NCBI RefSeq assembly: GCF_000420765.1
Contig: NZ_ATVO01000008.1
Span: 62,001 to 126,000, forward strand
Length of the DNA stretch: 64,000 nt
Direction of reading: 5' to 3'
Source of the DNA: Sandarakinorhabdus limnophila DSM 17366
GTDB lineage: Bacteria; Pseudomonadota; Alphaproteobacteria; Sphingomonadales; Sphingomonadaceae
Position numbers and translations under genes: made by a program
Notes under the pieces: generated by a model
Told to the model about the DNA's origin: nothing
The model's input: only the letters and a program-made list of their open reading frames with translations
Database searches by the model: none
In this document: in pieces, positions 42,807 to 52,331 of the stretch
How the letters are laid out: each line of letters opens with the position of its first letter
How positions within the stretch are numbered: the stretch's first letter is position 1

Positions 42807-44074
42807 AGCCACCCTCCGCCAGCCGCATCCTCACCGCCAGCCTCGTCGGCACGGCGGTGGAATTCTATGATTTCTACATCTACGCCACCGCCGCGGCGTT
42901 GGTGTTCGGGCCTCTGTTCTTCCCGTCCGACAATGCCGATCTGCAATTGCTGCTCAGCTTCGCCAGCTTCGCCGTCGCCTTCGTCGCCCGACCAATCGGT
43001 GCGCTGGTGTTCGGCCATTATGGCGACCGGCTGGGCCGCAAATCCACGCTCGTCGCTTCGCTGCTGCTGATGGGCGGCTCCACCTTCGCCATCACCTTCC
43101 TGCCCACCTATGCCGCCATCGGCGTCGCCGCGCCGGCAATCCTGTGCCTGCTCCGCTTCGGCCAGGGCTTTGGCCTGGGCGGCGAATGGGGCGGCGCGGC
43201 GCTGCTGGCGGTGGAGAACGCCCCGCCCGGCTGGCGCGGCCGTTATGGCATGTTCCCGCAATTGGGTGCACCGGTCGGTTTCATCGCCGCCAATGGCCTG
43301 TTCCTGGCGCTCGGGCTGTGGCTCGACGATGGCGAATTCCTCAACTGGGGCTGGCGCCTGCCGTTTGCCGGCTCGATCCTGCTGGTCGGCATCGGCCTGT
43401 GGGTGCGGCTCACCATCCTCGAAACCCCGGCCTTCGCCGCCATGGTCAAGCATGAAAAGCCGCCGGCGGTGCCGCTGGCCGAATTGGTACGCGATCATGG
43501 CCGCGCCACGCTTTGCGGCATCGCGACCGCCGTCACCTGCTTTGCCATCTTTTACATCGCGACCGCTTTCGCGCTCGGCTATGGCACCACCGCTTTGGGC
43601 TACAGCCGCGAAGCCTTCCTGCAACTGCAACTGGGCGCCATATTGTTTCTCGCCGCCGGCATTCTCATTGCCGGCTGGCTTTCTGACCGCACCAGCCCGC
43701 AGCGCGTGCTGATGCTGGGCAGCCTGTCCAGCGTTGTGCTCGGCGCCACCATGGGCCCGCTCATGCAGGCCGGCACTGGCGGCGTGTTCGCCTTCCTGTC
43801 GCTGGGCCTGTTCGTGATGGGCTTTGTCTACGGGCCATTGGGGGCCTTCCTGCCCGGTCTGTTTCCGGCGCGCGTGCGCTACACTGGCGCGTCGGTCGCC
43901 TTCAATCTGGGCGGCATCATCGGCGGCGGCCTTACGCCCGTCATCGGCGCGGCGCTCTCGGCGCGCTATGGCATCGGCGCGGTCGGCTGGTATCTGGCCG
44001 GCGCCGCGCTGGTCTCTGTGATAGGGTTGGCGCTCTTGCCGAAGGAGGGAGCGGGTTCTAGCGTTGGCGCATGA
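42797..44074 (+). CDS. MHS-family MFS transporter
   Basis: 425 residues, twelve helices. Metabolite:H+ symporter marks: VEFYDFYIYATAAALVFGPLF at the first helix, FGHYGDRLGRKSTL in the cytoplasmic loop 2-3, and GEWGGAALLAVENAP. Relatives carry proline/betaine, shikimate, alpha-ketoglutarate or citrate; substrate unclear. GTG start inside lysA. Confidence 0.9.
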   Translation: MALKPPSASRILTASLVGTAVEFYDFYIYATAAALVFGPLFFPSDNADLQLLLSFASFAVAFVARPIGALVFGHYGDRLGRKSTLVASLLLMGGSTFAITFLPTYAAIGVAAPAILCLLRFGQGFGLGGEWGGAALLAVENAPPGWRGRYGMFPQLGAPVGFIAANGLFLALGLWLDDGEFLNWGWRLPFAGSILLVGIGLWVRLTILETPAFAAMVKHEKPPAVPLAELVRDHGRATLCGIATAVTCFAIFYIATAFALGYGTTALGYSREAFLQLQLGAILFLAAGILIAGWLSDRTSPQRVLMLGSLSSVVLGATMGPLMQAGTGGVFAFLSLGLFVMGFVYGPLGAFLPGLFPARVRYTGASVAFNLGGIIGGGLTPVIGAALSARYGIGAVGWYLAGAALVSVIGLALLPKEGAGSSVGA

Positions 44075-46239
44075 TCCTGCGCCTCACCCTCCTCGCCGCC
44101 CTCATCTCCACCTCGGCCCTGGCCTCCCCAGAGACTGACCGTTGGGACAAGCACAAGGCCGCCGTCACCATCACCCGCGATGATTTCGGCATCCCGCACA
44201 TCAAGGGCAAGACCGACGCCGACGCCGTGTTCGGCATGATCTACGCCCAGGCCGAAGACGACTTCAACCGCGTCGAAACCAACTTCATCAACGCGCAAGG
44301 CCGTCTCGCCGAAACCGAAGGCGAAAGCGCCATCTGGCGCGATCTGCGCATGAAGCTGTTCATCGATCCGGCGGAACTGAAGGCGCAATATGTCGCCAGC
44401 CCCGCCTGGCTGAAATCGCTGTGCACCGCCTGGGCCGACGCGCTGAACGCGTATCTCGCCAGCCACTCGGCGGTGAAACCCCGCGTCATCACCCGCTTCG
44501 AACCGTGGATGGCGCTCAGCTTCTCCGAAGGCAGCATCGGCGGCGATATCGAGAGCATCAACCTCGGCAAGCTGGAGTCCTTCTACACCGGTCAGGCCGT
44601 GAAACTCACGGCGGTAGAGTTGGGCAGCGAACTGCTCGAACCCGCCGGCTCCAACGGCATGGCGCTGGCGCCAAGCCGCAGCACGTCGGGCGACGCCCTG
44701 CTGCTCATCAACCCGCACACCAGCTTCTACTTCCGCAGCGAAGCCAAGGTCGAAAGCGGCCAGGGCCTTGATGCCTATGGCGCCAGCACTTGGGGGCAGT
44801 TCTTCGTCTATCAGGGCTTCAACCGGAACACCGGCTGGATGCACACGTCGTCGGGCGTCGACAATATCGATGAGTTCGCGCTGACCGTGGAGAAGAAGGG
44901 CGGCAAATATCATTATCTACACGGCACCAATTGGCGCCCGCTGGCCGAGAAGAGCATCACTGTGCCCTACCGCGCAGCCGATGGCAGCATGAAGAGCCGC
45001 AGCTTCACCACGTGGCGCTCTCACCACGGCCCGGTGATCCGCGCTGAAAACGGCAAGTGGATCGCGGTCGCCCTGATGCACCGGCCGGTTGCCGCGCTGG
45101 AGCAGAGCTTCCTGCGCACCAAGACGACCGATCTGGCCAGTTATCTGAAGGTCGCGACACGCCGCGCCAATTCGTCCAACGCCACGCTGTTTGCCAGCAG
45201 CAAGGGCGAGATCGCCTATCTCCACCCGCAGTTCGTGCCGATCCGTGATGCCAAGTTCGATTGGCGCAAGCCAGTGGACGGCAGCGATCCCGCCACCGAT
45301 TGGCAGGGCGAACACAGCCTTGATCAACTGCCCAGCGTGATGAACCCGGGCAGCGGCTTTGCCTTCAACGTCAACAACTGGCCGTGGACTGCTGCGGGCC
45401 CGGACAGCCCGAAGCAGGCCGCGTTCGCCAAGTACATGGACGCCGCCGGCGAAAACCCGCGCGGCCCCAACGCGCTGCGCCTGTTGAGCGGCGACCGGAA
45501 GTTTGATCTCTCCGCCCTGCTCACCACCGCCTATGATCCGTTCCTGCAGGGCTTTGCCGATACCATCCCGCCGCTGGTGAAGGCGTGGGACGCGCTGGCG
45601 GATGGGCCGCAAAAGGTGCGGCTGGCAGCGCCCGTCGCCGCGCTGAAGGCCTGGGATTATCGCGCCAGTGAAACCTCGATCCCCACGTCTCTGGCGATGC
45701 TTTGGGGTGATGACATGGTCAAACGCTTCGGCCCGGTCGCCAAGCTGGATGAGGAAGCCATCGTTCCCTATCTGGCCAGCGCCAAGGTGCCCGATGCCGA
45801 ACGCCTGGCCGCACTCGATGCCGCCGTTGGCAAACTGGCCGGCGATTTCGGCGGCTGGGATGTGCCGTGGGGCCATATCAACCGATTCCAGCGCCTGACC
45901 GCCAACATCAACCAGTCCTATGACGACAAGCTGCCCTCAACCCCGATCGGTTTTGCCAGCGGCAACTGGGGCAGCCTCGCCAGCTTCGGCGCCCGCCAGC
46001 GTGAGGGCACCAAGCGCTGGTATGGCGATTACGGCAACAGCTTCGTCGCCGTCGTCCGCTTCGGCAAGGATGGCCCGGAAGCCCGCGCCGTCCACGCCGG
46101 CGGCCTCTCCAGCAACCCGGCCAGCCCGCACTTCCGCGACCAGGCGGAGCGGTATCGGACGCATGATTTTCGCAAGGTCTATTTCACCGATGCGCAGCTG
46201 CAGGGGCATGTGGAGAAGATGTACCGGCCGGGGGAGTGA
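44071..46239 (+). CDS. Penicillin/acyl-homoserine-lactone acylase family protein
   Basis: 722-residue Ntn hydrolase precursor. Signal peptide (LTLLAALISTSALA), alpha-subunit region starting VTITRDDFGIPHIKG, then the autocleavage point before Ser194 in the motif EPAGSNGMALAPSRS, and a beta subunit starting with that serine. PvdQ/AhlM-type enzymes cleave N-acyl-homoserine lactones or pyoverdine precursors. Penicillin, AHL or lipopeptide substrates cannot be distinguished by eye. ATGA overlap with the transporter suggests coordinated expression. Confidence 0.9.
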   Translation: MILRLTLLAALISTSALASPETDRWDKHKAAVTITRDDFGIPHIKGKTDADAVFGMIYAQAEDDFNRVETNFINAQGRLAETEGESAIWRDLRMKLFIDPAELKAQYVASPAWLKSLCTAWADALNAYLASHSAVKPRVITRFEPWMALSFSEGSIGGDIESINLGKLESFYTGQAVKLTAVELGSELLEPAGSNGMALAPSRSTSGDALLLINPHTSFYFRSEAKVESGQGLDAYGASTWGQFFVYQGFNRNTGWMHTSSGVDNIDEFALTVEKKGGKYHYLHGTNWRPLAEKSITVPYRAADGSMKSRSFTTWRSHHGPVIRAENGKWIAVALMHRPVAALEQSFLRTKTTDLASYLKVATRRANSSNATLFASSKGEIAYLHPQFVPIRDAKFDWRKPVDGSDPATDWQGEHSLDQLPSVMNPGSGFAFNVNNWPWTAAGPDSPKQAAFAKYMDAAGENPRGPNALRLLSGDRKFDLSALLTTAYDPFLQGFADTIPPLVKAWDALADGPQKVRLAAPVAALKAWDYRASETSIPTSLAMLWGDDMVKRFGPVAKLDEEAIVPYLASAKVPDAERLAALDAAVGKLAGDFGGWDVPWGHINRFQRLTANINQSYDDKLPSTPIGFASGNWGSLASFGARQREGTKRWYGDYGNSFVAVVRFGKDGPEARAVHAGGLSSNPASPHFRDQAERYRTHDFRKVYFTDAQLQGHVEKMYRPGE

Positions 46240-46245
46240 GACTGC

Positions 46246-47757
46246 TTACGGCTGGGTGGGCTTTGCCTTCATCACCGGCTTAGCCGTCGCATTCGCCGCC
46301 GTCTCCACCAGCGTGGAGAAAAACCGATTGAAATCCCGCGCCGCGTCGAGGTCCATCGGCGTCGAAATATCATCCTGCGGGCGGTGGTAACGGCGCTGGT
46401 ACCAGTCACGGTAGATGCGCTCTTCCTCGGTGCGCGGGTTATAGGCGAAGACGAAGTTCACCGCCGGGATGCCGGCTTCCATGAACGGCCATGAGTCGAC
46501 CCGGCGGATCAAGTTGCGTTCCGGCTCGCGATCGGGGCGGATCTCGATCTTCAGGCTTTGCGCGACGGATTTCGCCGTATCGGCCAGCGTGTTCTGGTCC
46601 AGCCCGTGCAGGGTGAGCGCCTTCAGCGGGAACAGTGGGCGCAACTGATCGAGGTTGATCACGCCCACCAGCTGCTCCTTGGGCACCGTTGGGTGCTGCA
46701 GCCACCAGCGCGCGCCGAGCAGGCCCTTTTCCTCCGCCGTCCACGCGGCGAACAACACTGGCCGGGCAAAGCCCTTGCCCTTGCGTCGTGCCGCCAACTG
46801 GCTGATCAGCGCCACATAGCCGGCGTCGTCCAGCGTGCCATTATACAGCCCATCGCCGTTCACCGGTTCGCCAAAGCCATAGCCATCGATATGGGCGCCA
46901 AGCAGCATCACCTGGCCGGCCTTGCTCTTGTCGGTGCCGGGCAGGAGGCCGAGTACCTGCTGGCTGGTGAAGCGGCGCTGCGCCGTGGTCAGCTTTGCCT
47001 CGAAGCGGCCGGGAAGATCAAAAGCCTCCAGATCGCGGTGATAGGTCGCTTCGGTCAGCAGCGTGGCGGCCAGTCGGCCGGTGCCGGCCATCAGCCGTTC
47101 CAGCGCTGCGCCGTTCAGCCGGAATTGCGGCAGGCCGGCGGGGGCATCGCCTGGTAGCGCCGTGCCTTCATGCGCCACGGCGCGGGCATAGGCATCGGGC
47201 CAGCGCGGCGGTTCCACCGTGAAACCGACATCATCGATGGTGAGCAGCGCCACCGCGCCCGCCGCCGTCACCGCCGCCAGCCGTTCGGCGCCTTGGGCGC
47301 GGCCAGCGCGGCGGCTGCCGTAGCACACGGCGATCTTGCCCTTCAGTTCGGGGCCGGCTTCCGCCTTGCTGCAATAGCCGGCGAAACGCATCGGGGCCGA
47401 CAGGCTGGCCGGCAGATCGGTGGCCGGGCGCGGCGTGATGTCGTGCAGGAACTTCAGTGGAGCGGCGCTGCCATCTGGTGCCACCACGCGCATATCGGCC
47501 GCCGTCACCGCCACTTCGTGCAGCGGCACGGTCTGGCGGAATGTGCCGTTATCCCCCGCCGGTTGCAGTTTCGCGGCCTTGAACCAGCCTTCCACCAGGG
47601 TGATGGCGCGGGCATGTCCCGGGCTGCCGGCATCGCGGCCTTCCATCGCATCGCTGCTGAGTTCGGCGGTGCGGGCCAGCCATGCCTTGGTGTCGGCATC
47701 AGGTTTGGCGAGCGCCGGGGCGGCAAGGACGGCGGCGGCGAGGAGGATGTGGCGCAT
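46246..47757 (-). CDS. Secreted M28-family zinc peptidase
   Basis: 503 residues from the ATG at 47757. Signal peptide [20 protein letters not shown]-like insert (ADMRVVAPD to TIDDVGFTV) lies before the M28 core, which has zinc-ligand motifs LLGAHIDGYG, NGTLDDAGYVAL, WTAEEKGLLGARWW and YHRPQDDIS. Probably an aminopeptidase of the periplasm or outside. The His ligand is present, with I instead of Y after it. Confidence 0.88.
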   Translation of the reverse strand: MRHILLAAAVLAAPALAKPDADTKAWLARTAELSSDAMEGRDAGSPGHARAITLVEGWFKAAKLQPAGDNGTFRQTVPLHEVAVTAADMRVVAPDGSAAPLKFLHDITPRPATDLPASLSAPMRFAGYCSKAEAGPELKGKIAVCYGSRRAGRAQGAERLAAVTAAGAVALLTIDDVGFTVEPPRWPDAYARAVAHEGTALPGDAPAGLPQFRLNGAALERLMAGTGRLAATLLTEATYHRDLEAFDLPGRFEAKLTTAQRRFTSQQVLGLLPGTDKSKAGQVMLLGAHIDGYGFGEPVNGDGLYNGTLDDAGYVALISQLAARRKGKGFARPVLFAAWTAEEKGLLGARWWLQHPTVPKEQLVGVINLDQLRPLFPLKALTLHGLDQNTLADTAKSVAQSLKIEIRPDREPERNLIRRVDSWPFMEAGIPAVNFVFAYNPRTEEERIYRDWYQRRYHRPQDDISTPMDLDAARDFNRFFSTLVETAANATAKPVMKAKPTQP

Positions 47758-47788
47758 TGGGGCAGAAGAGACCCGAACGTGTAGTCGG

Positions 47789-48067
47789 TCAATCCTCGCC
47801 GAACTTGTCGAGCACCAGCCCGGCCAGCTTGGACACAGCGGCTTCGGCTTCCGGGCCGGTGGCGCTGATGGTGATGCTTTCGCCCATGGCGGCCGCAAGC
47901 ATCATCAGGCCCATGATCGAGGTGCCGGTGACCGATGAGCCATCATGCGAAACCGTCACTTCGGCATCGAAGCTGGAGGCCACCGTCACAAACTTGGCAC
48001 TGGCGCGCGCATGCAGCCCGCGCCGGTTGGTGATCGGGACCTCGACAGGACCGGCCGTCTCGCTCAA
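47789..48067 (-). CDS. ptsH: Phosphocarrier protein HPr
   Basis: 92 residues. The phosphorylation site is His19 in RRGLHARASAKFV and the regulatory serine site is in GTSIMGLMMLA, target of HPr kinase. In alphaproteobacteria this HPr belongs to a regulatory PTS without sugar permeases. Its start overlaps the EIIA stop (ATGA). Confidence 0.95.
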   Translation of the reverse strand: MSETAGPVEVPITNRRGLHARASAKFVTVASSFDAEVTVSHDGSSVTGTSIMGLMMLAAAMGESITISATGPEAEAAVSKLAGLVLDKFGED

Positions 48068-48465
48068 GCGGCCTCGCCCAGCATGCGGCTGGCCACCGCG
48101 ATATATTTGCGCCCAGCATCCTGCGCGGCCTGCACGGCGGCTTCCACCGTGCCGGTCTTGCGGACGCTGGCCAGCTTGATCAGCATCGGCAGGTTCACGC
48201 CGGCGATCACTTCCACCTGCGGCCCGAGCAGCGAGATGGCGAGATTGGACGGCGTGCCGCCAAACATGTCGGTGAGGATGATGACACCCTGGCCGGCGTT
48301 GCAGCGGGCGACGGCGGCCGCGATATCGGCGCGGCGCAGCTCCATGTCGTCATCGGCGGCAATGCAAATCGGTTCGACACGGTCCTGTGCGCCGACGACA
48401 TGCTCCATCGCCGCGACAAACTCGGCCGCGAGACGCCCATGCGTTACCAACACCAGTCCAATCAT
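48064..48465 (-). CDS. PTS EIIA (mannose-type) regulatory protein
   Basis: 133 residues, whole EIIA-Man domain. Phospho-acceptor His in [19 protein letters not shown], and conserved [17 protein letters not shown]. No EIIB/C domain, so it is a regulatory PTS terminus probably phosphorylated through HPr. Overlaps RapZ by ATGA. Confidence 0.94.
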   Translation of the reverse strand: MIGLVLVTHGRLAAEFVAAMEHVVGAQDRVEPICIAADDDMELRRADIAAAVARCNAGQGVIILTDMFGGTPSNLAISLLGPQVEVIAGVNLPMLIKLASVRKTGTVEAAVQAAQDAGRKYIAVASRMLGEAA

Positions 48466-49820
48466 TGCCCGCCGCCGTCACGCCTTTTTGCCGATTCTGT
48501 CAATGGGTCGCCTGCGACCACGGCCGCATCGCCCGCCTGTTTAGCGACATCGCGATGCACCAAGGCCACATTCTGGCCAGCCGCTTGCAGCCGCGCGGCC
48601 AGTGCGCGGGCCACGGCCACGCTGCGATGGCGGCCGCCGGTGCAGCCGATGGCGATGGTCAGATAGGCCTTGCCCTCGCGGGCATAGCCGGGGAGCAGGC
48701 TGGTCACCAGATCGTCGATCTTGTCGAGCGTAGGAGCATAAAGCGGATCGGCCGCAACATGCGCCGCAACGCGTTCATCCTCGCCGGTCAGCGGGCGCAA
48801 CGTGATGTCCCAATGCGGATTGCTCAGGAACCGCATGTCGAACACCAGATCCGCATCGCGCGGCAGGCCGGCGGAAAAACCGAAGCTGAGCACGGTAACG
48901 GTGAGGCCAGGCGAGAAGCCACCGCCAAAGCGTTCGGCGATGCGCATCCGCAGATCGGTGACCGACAATTCGGTGGTGTCGATGACCAGATCAGCCCAGC
49001 GTTGCAAAGGGCTGAGCAATTCGCGTTCGGCGCGGATGCCATCGATGGCCGGTCGGTCCAGTGCCAGCGGGTGGCGGCGGCGGGTTTCGGAAAAGCGCCG
49101 GATCAGCACATCATCGCTGCATTCCAACGTGATGAGCCGGGCATCGCGGCCCGAATCACGCAGGGCAGCGACGCGCTGGCCCAAGGCGGCGGCATCGAAG
49201 GCGCGGGTGCGGCTGTCGATGCCGAGCGCCAGCGGGCGGCTGGTGGCGCCAGCGATCAGCGCGTCGAACAGGGACAGCGGCAGATTGTCCACCACTTCAT
49301 GACCGGCATCTTCGAGCGCGCGCAGCACGGTCGATTTTCCGGCACCGGACAGGCCGGAGATGATCAAAATCGGCGGATTCATCGCGCCTTCTGTGCCGGG
49401 AAGGCCGTGCATTGCCAAGCCATGGACTTCCAGAGCCCGTTCGGCACGCTGCGGCGCAGATTCCCCGAACGGATCAAACGCAAGCCGCGGCACTGTCTGC
49501 CCGGCGAGTACCAAAAGATCGGGATCGGGCAGGCGATCAGCTGTGGCCGCCAGATCAAGCGCCAGTGCAACCGGGGCCGGCGCGGTCGGTTCGGGCACGA
49601 TGCCCACCCCGCGCACTTCCAGCAGGCCAGCCAGGCGCGGCGGCGCGCTGGCAATGATGCGCCCACCCTCCGGTGTGACGACCACCCGATCATCCGCCAC
49701 CAGCCGCCAGCCGGCCGCCACCAGCCGCAGCGCCAGATCGGATTTGCCGGCACCCGACGGCCCGAGCAACAGCACCGCCCGGCCATCGAGGGCAACGGCA
49801 GTGGCGTGGATCGTCTCCAC
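48462..49820 (-). CDS. HPr kinase/phosphorylase fused to RapZ
   Basis: 452 residues. First 146 residues: HprK catalytic domain (short alphaproteobacterial type), Walker [10 protein letters not shown] (20-28) and signature [13 protein letters not shown] (66-78). Residues 147-452 are Rap[20 protein letters not shown], then [22 protein letters not shown] and the C-terminal [13 protein letters not shown]. These are normally two adjacent genes. Here the frame is continuous; Met147 has AGAAGG four bases upstream and might give separate RapZ. HprK phosphorylates HPr; RapZ controls amino-sugar RNA turnover in gammaproteobacteria, less clear in this class. Confidence 0.9.
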   Translation of the reverse strand: METIHATAVALDGRAVLLLGPSGAGKSDLALRLVAAGWRLVADDRVVVTPEGGRIIASAPPRLAGLLEVRGVGIVPEPTAPAPVALALDLAATADRLPDPDLLVLAGQTVPRLAFDPFGESAPQRAERALEVHGLAMHGLPGTEGAMNPPILIISGLSGAGKSTVLRALEDAGHEVVDNLPLSLFDALIAGATSRPLALGIDSRTRAFDAAALGQRVAALRDSGRDARLITLECSDDVLIRRFSETRRRHPLALDRPAIDGIRAERELLSPLQRWADLVIDTTELSVTDLRMRIAERFGGGFSPGLTVTVLSFGFSAGLPRDADLVFDMRFLSNPHWDITLRPLTGEDERVAAHVAADPLYAPTLDKIDDLVTSLLPGYAREGKAYLTIAIGCTGGRHRSVAVARALAARLQAAGQNVALVHRDVAKQAGDAAVVAGDPLTESAKRRDGGGQ

Positions 49821-49823
49821 GGC

Positions 49824-51377
49824 TCAGGCCGCCGGCAGCAGCACACGGAAGGCCGCGCCGCCGCCGGGCGCATCCTCCACGATGATCTGGCCGCCGTGCG
49901 CGACCACAATGGCGCCGGCGATGGACAGGCCCAGGCCGGAATGGCGGCCAAAATCCTCGCCTTCCGGGCGTTCGGAATAGAAACGGCGGAAAATGTCGCG
50001 GCGGTTGGCGGCCGGCACGCCGGGGCCCTGATCGCTCACCGCCAGCTCGACCTGATCGCCGCGGCTGGCCAGCGCCAGCGTCACCCGGCCGCCATCGGGG
50101 GAAAAGCTGATGGCGTTGTCGATCAGGTTGCGCAGCACCTGCGCCAAGCGGTTGGCGTCCCCTTCGATCAGCACCGGCCCGGCCAGGCCGGCGCGCTCGA
50201 CACTGACCGTGCGCGACCGGTTGGAGGCGGTGGCCGCAATACCATAGGCCGCCACCAGGCCATCGGCGAGCGCGGCGACGTCGATGGGCTGAAAGCCGGT
50301 GCGCGACAGTTCCGCATCCAGCCGGCTGGCATCGGCGATATCGGTGATCAGCCGATCGATGCGGCCAACATCGTCGCGGATCACCGCCAGCAACTGGGCG
50401 CGCAGTTCGGGCTTCTCCACGCGGTCCAGCACTTCCACGGCAGAGCGCAGGGAGGCCAGCGGGTTCTTGAGTTCGTGCGCCACATCGGCGGCAAAGGCCT
50501 CGGTCGCGTCAATCTGGCGCCGCAATGCGGTGGACATATCGGAAATGGCGCGGGCAAGGGCGCCAATCTCGTCACTGCGGTCGGGCAGGCGCGGCACCAC
50601 CACTTCACGGCTACGCCCCAGCCGCACCCGGTGCGCAGCAATCGCCAACATGCGCAAGGGCCGCACGATGGTGCGCGCCAGATAGAGCGACAGGCCCAGC
50701 GTGAGCGCCATGACGCTGAGCAGCAGCCAGGCCGAGGTGAGGCGCTCGCGGCGCAGGATGCTGGCCAGATCGTCCGCCGAATCGGTGAGCAGCACATGGC
50801 CCACCCCCGGCACCGGTGCCGCAGCCGTGACGATCAGGCTGCCATCATTGGCGCGGCGCAGATCGGTAATCGGCTGGGCGGCGCTGCTGCTGCGCGCCAG
50901 TTCCGGCCACAGACTGGCCGTGTCTACCGCCGGTTCCACATATGGTGACAGGGTGCGAAACCCCAGCACCGCATCCAGCGCCCGATCGATGGCCTTGGCC
51001 GATGAACGCCGCCAGCCATAGGCGGCCGGGTCTTCGATCACGAAACGCGGGGTCTTCGGATTCAGCCAATTGTCGGCAAGCCGCTCGCCGCTGCCCGCAT
51101 ACAGCCGCACGCGGGTGCCGCGTTCCATGCCAAGCCGCAGGATGCTGCCGGGCCGCGCCGTTGGCGGAAGATCGGTTACCAGCCGCGAGACGGTGATGGC
51201 TTCATTGGCCAGGCTGGCGGTTCGCTCATCGAGCAGGCGCGATCGCACCGTATCGAGATAGAGCAGCATGATCGCCAGCACGATCACGGCGAGCAGGTTC
51301 ACGGCAAAGATGCGGGCGCGCAGCGAGCCAAAACCAAGGCCGCGGCGCCATTCCTGCACGGCCTCTTCGGCCTTCAC
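49824..51377 (-). CDS. chvG: ChvG-type sensor histidine kinase
   Basis: 517 residues. Two membrane helices (about 24-42 and 233-252 region) with a periplasmic sensor domain between, HAMP (ARTIVRPLRMLAIAAH), then the HisKA box DVAHELKNPLASLRSAVEV with catalytic His and an ATPase domain with LIDNAISFSPDGG, DQGPGV and HSGLGLSIA. The ChvG/ExoS kinase senses acid or envelope stress; here it directly precedes hprK-rapZ, the standard arrangement. GTG start. Confidence 0.94.
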   Translation of the reverse strand: MKAEEAVQEWRRGLGFGSLRARIFAVNLLAVIVLAIMLLYLDTVRSRLLDERTASLANEAITVSRLVTDLPPTARPGSILRLGMERGTRVRLYAGSGERLADNWLNPKTPRFVIEDPAAYGWRRSSAKAIDRALDAVLGFRTLSPYVEPAVDTASLWPELARSSSAAQPITDLRRANDGSLIVTAAAPVPGVGHVLLTDSADDLASILRRERLTSAWLLLSVMALTLGLSLYLARTIVRPLRMLAIAAHRVRLGRSREVVVPRLPDRSDEIGALARAISDMSTALRRQIDATEAFAADVAHELKNPLASLRSAVEVLDRVEKPELRAQLLAVIRDDVGRIDRLITDIADASRLDAELSRTGFQPIDVAALADGLVAAYGIAATASNRSRTVSVERAGLAGPVLIEGDANRLAQVLRNLIDNAISFSPDGGRVTLALASRGDQVELAVSDQGPGVPAANRRDIFRRFYSERPEGEDFGRHSGLGLSIAGAIVVAHGGQIIVEDAPGGGAAFRVLLPAA

Positions 51378-51383
51378 CTGGGC

Positions 51384-52127
51384 CTACTCCTCGTTGAAGC
51401 GGTAGCCGACGCCGTACAGCGTCTCGATCGCCTTGAACTGGTGATCAACCGCGCGGAATTTCTTGCGCAGGCGCTTGATGTGGCTGTCGATGGTGCGATC
51501 ATCCACATAGACATCGTGGCTGTACGCCGCGTCCATCAGCTGATCGCGGGACTTCACGAAGCCGGGGCGGGCGGCCAGCGTTTCCAGGATCATGAACTCG
51601 GTAACCGTGAGCGCGACATCCCCGCGCCGGCCTTCGCCTGCATCCCAGAACACGCGGTGGCGGGCTGGATCCATGGTCAGCCGACCACGCACGATCGGAT
51701 CGACGGCCGGCGCTACGCTTTCCGCATCGGGAGCCACGCGGCGGTTGGCGGTGCGGCGCAGCACGGCGCGGATCCGCTCGATCAGCAGGCGCTGGCTGAA
51801 CGGCTTGCCGATATAATCGTCGGCGCCCATGGCCAGGCCCAAAGCCTCGTCGATCTCGGTGTCCTTGCTGGTGAGGAAGATCACCGGCACCTGCACTTTT
51901 TCGCGCAGGCGGCGCAGCACTTCCATCCCGTCCATCCGCGGCATCTTGATATCCAGCACCACCAGATCGGGCGGGTTCTCGATCAGCGCCTTCAACGCGC
52001 TGTCCCCATCGGAATAGAGCCGCACCGCAAAGCCTTCGGCCTGCAGCGCAATCGAAACCGAGGTGAGGATGTTGCGATCATCATCAACCAGGGCAATGGT
52101 GGGGGATGGCGGGTTTTCGATATCCAT
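51384..52127 (-). CDS. chvI: ChvI-type response regulator
   Basis: 247 residues from the ATG at 52127, with AAAAGG upstream. Receiver: DDDRN acid pocket, phospho-Asp in [13 protein letters not shown], switch Lys in GKPFSQ; OmpR-type winged helix ends [17 protein letters not shown] and [10 protein letters not shown]. Partner of ChvG (six bases downstream). Divergent from pckA, whose homologues are ChvI targets in rhizobia. Confidence 0.95.
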   Translation of the reverse strand: MDIENPPSPTIALVDDDRNILTSVSIALQAEGFAVRLYSDGDSALKALIENPPDLVVLDIKMPRMDGMEVLRRLREKVQVPVIFLTSKDTEIDEALGLAMGADDYIGKPFSQRLLIERIRAVLRRTANRRVAPDAESVAPAVDPIVRGRLTMDPARHRVFWDAGEGRRGDVALTVTEFMILETLAARPGFVKSRDQLMDAAYSHDVYVDDRTIDSHIKRLRKKFRAVDHQFKAIETLYGVGYRFNEE

Positions 52128-52331
52128 CGACTGGCCTTTTGGAACCTTGGCCGGCCGGTGGCAAGAGCGCGCCGCCAATGGCCCGCACACTCAACCAGAC
52201 GGTTGCGACATGACATAGCTGGCATGCGCCCGTAACAGGCCCGGCTTCTTTGACGAACCGGGATGCGTCCGCTATGTGGATTTGCAAATCCGGGGGGCAG
52301 AAGCCGCACCGTTGTCTTGGGAGAATCCGCT
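52128..52331. promoter_or_regulatory. Divergent chvI/pckA control region
   Basis: 204 bp. It must contain promoters of both transcription units; no clear sigma-70 match is seen. TTTGCAAATCC and GACGGTTGCGACATGACA are AT-richer parts. A ChvI binding site would be expected here but I cannot define it. Confidence 0.4.

Noticed and set aside
48387-50948. 853-codon plus-strand frame opposite the HprK-RapZ fusion and chvG
   Set aside because: Both opposite genes show full catalytic motifs; the antisense protein has none.
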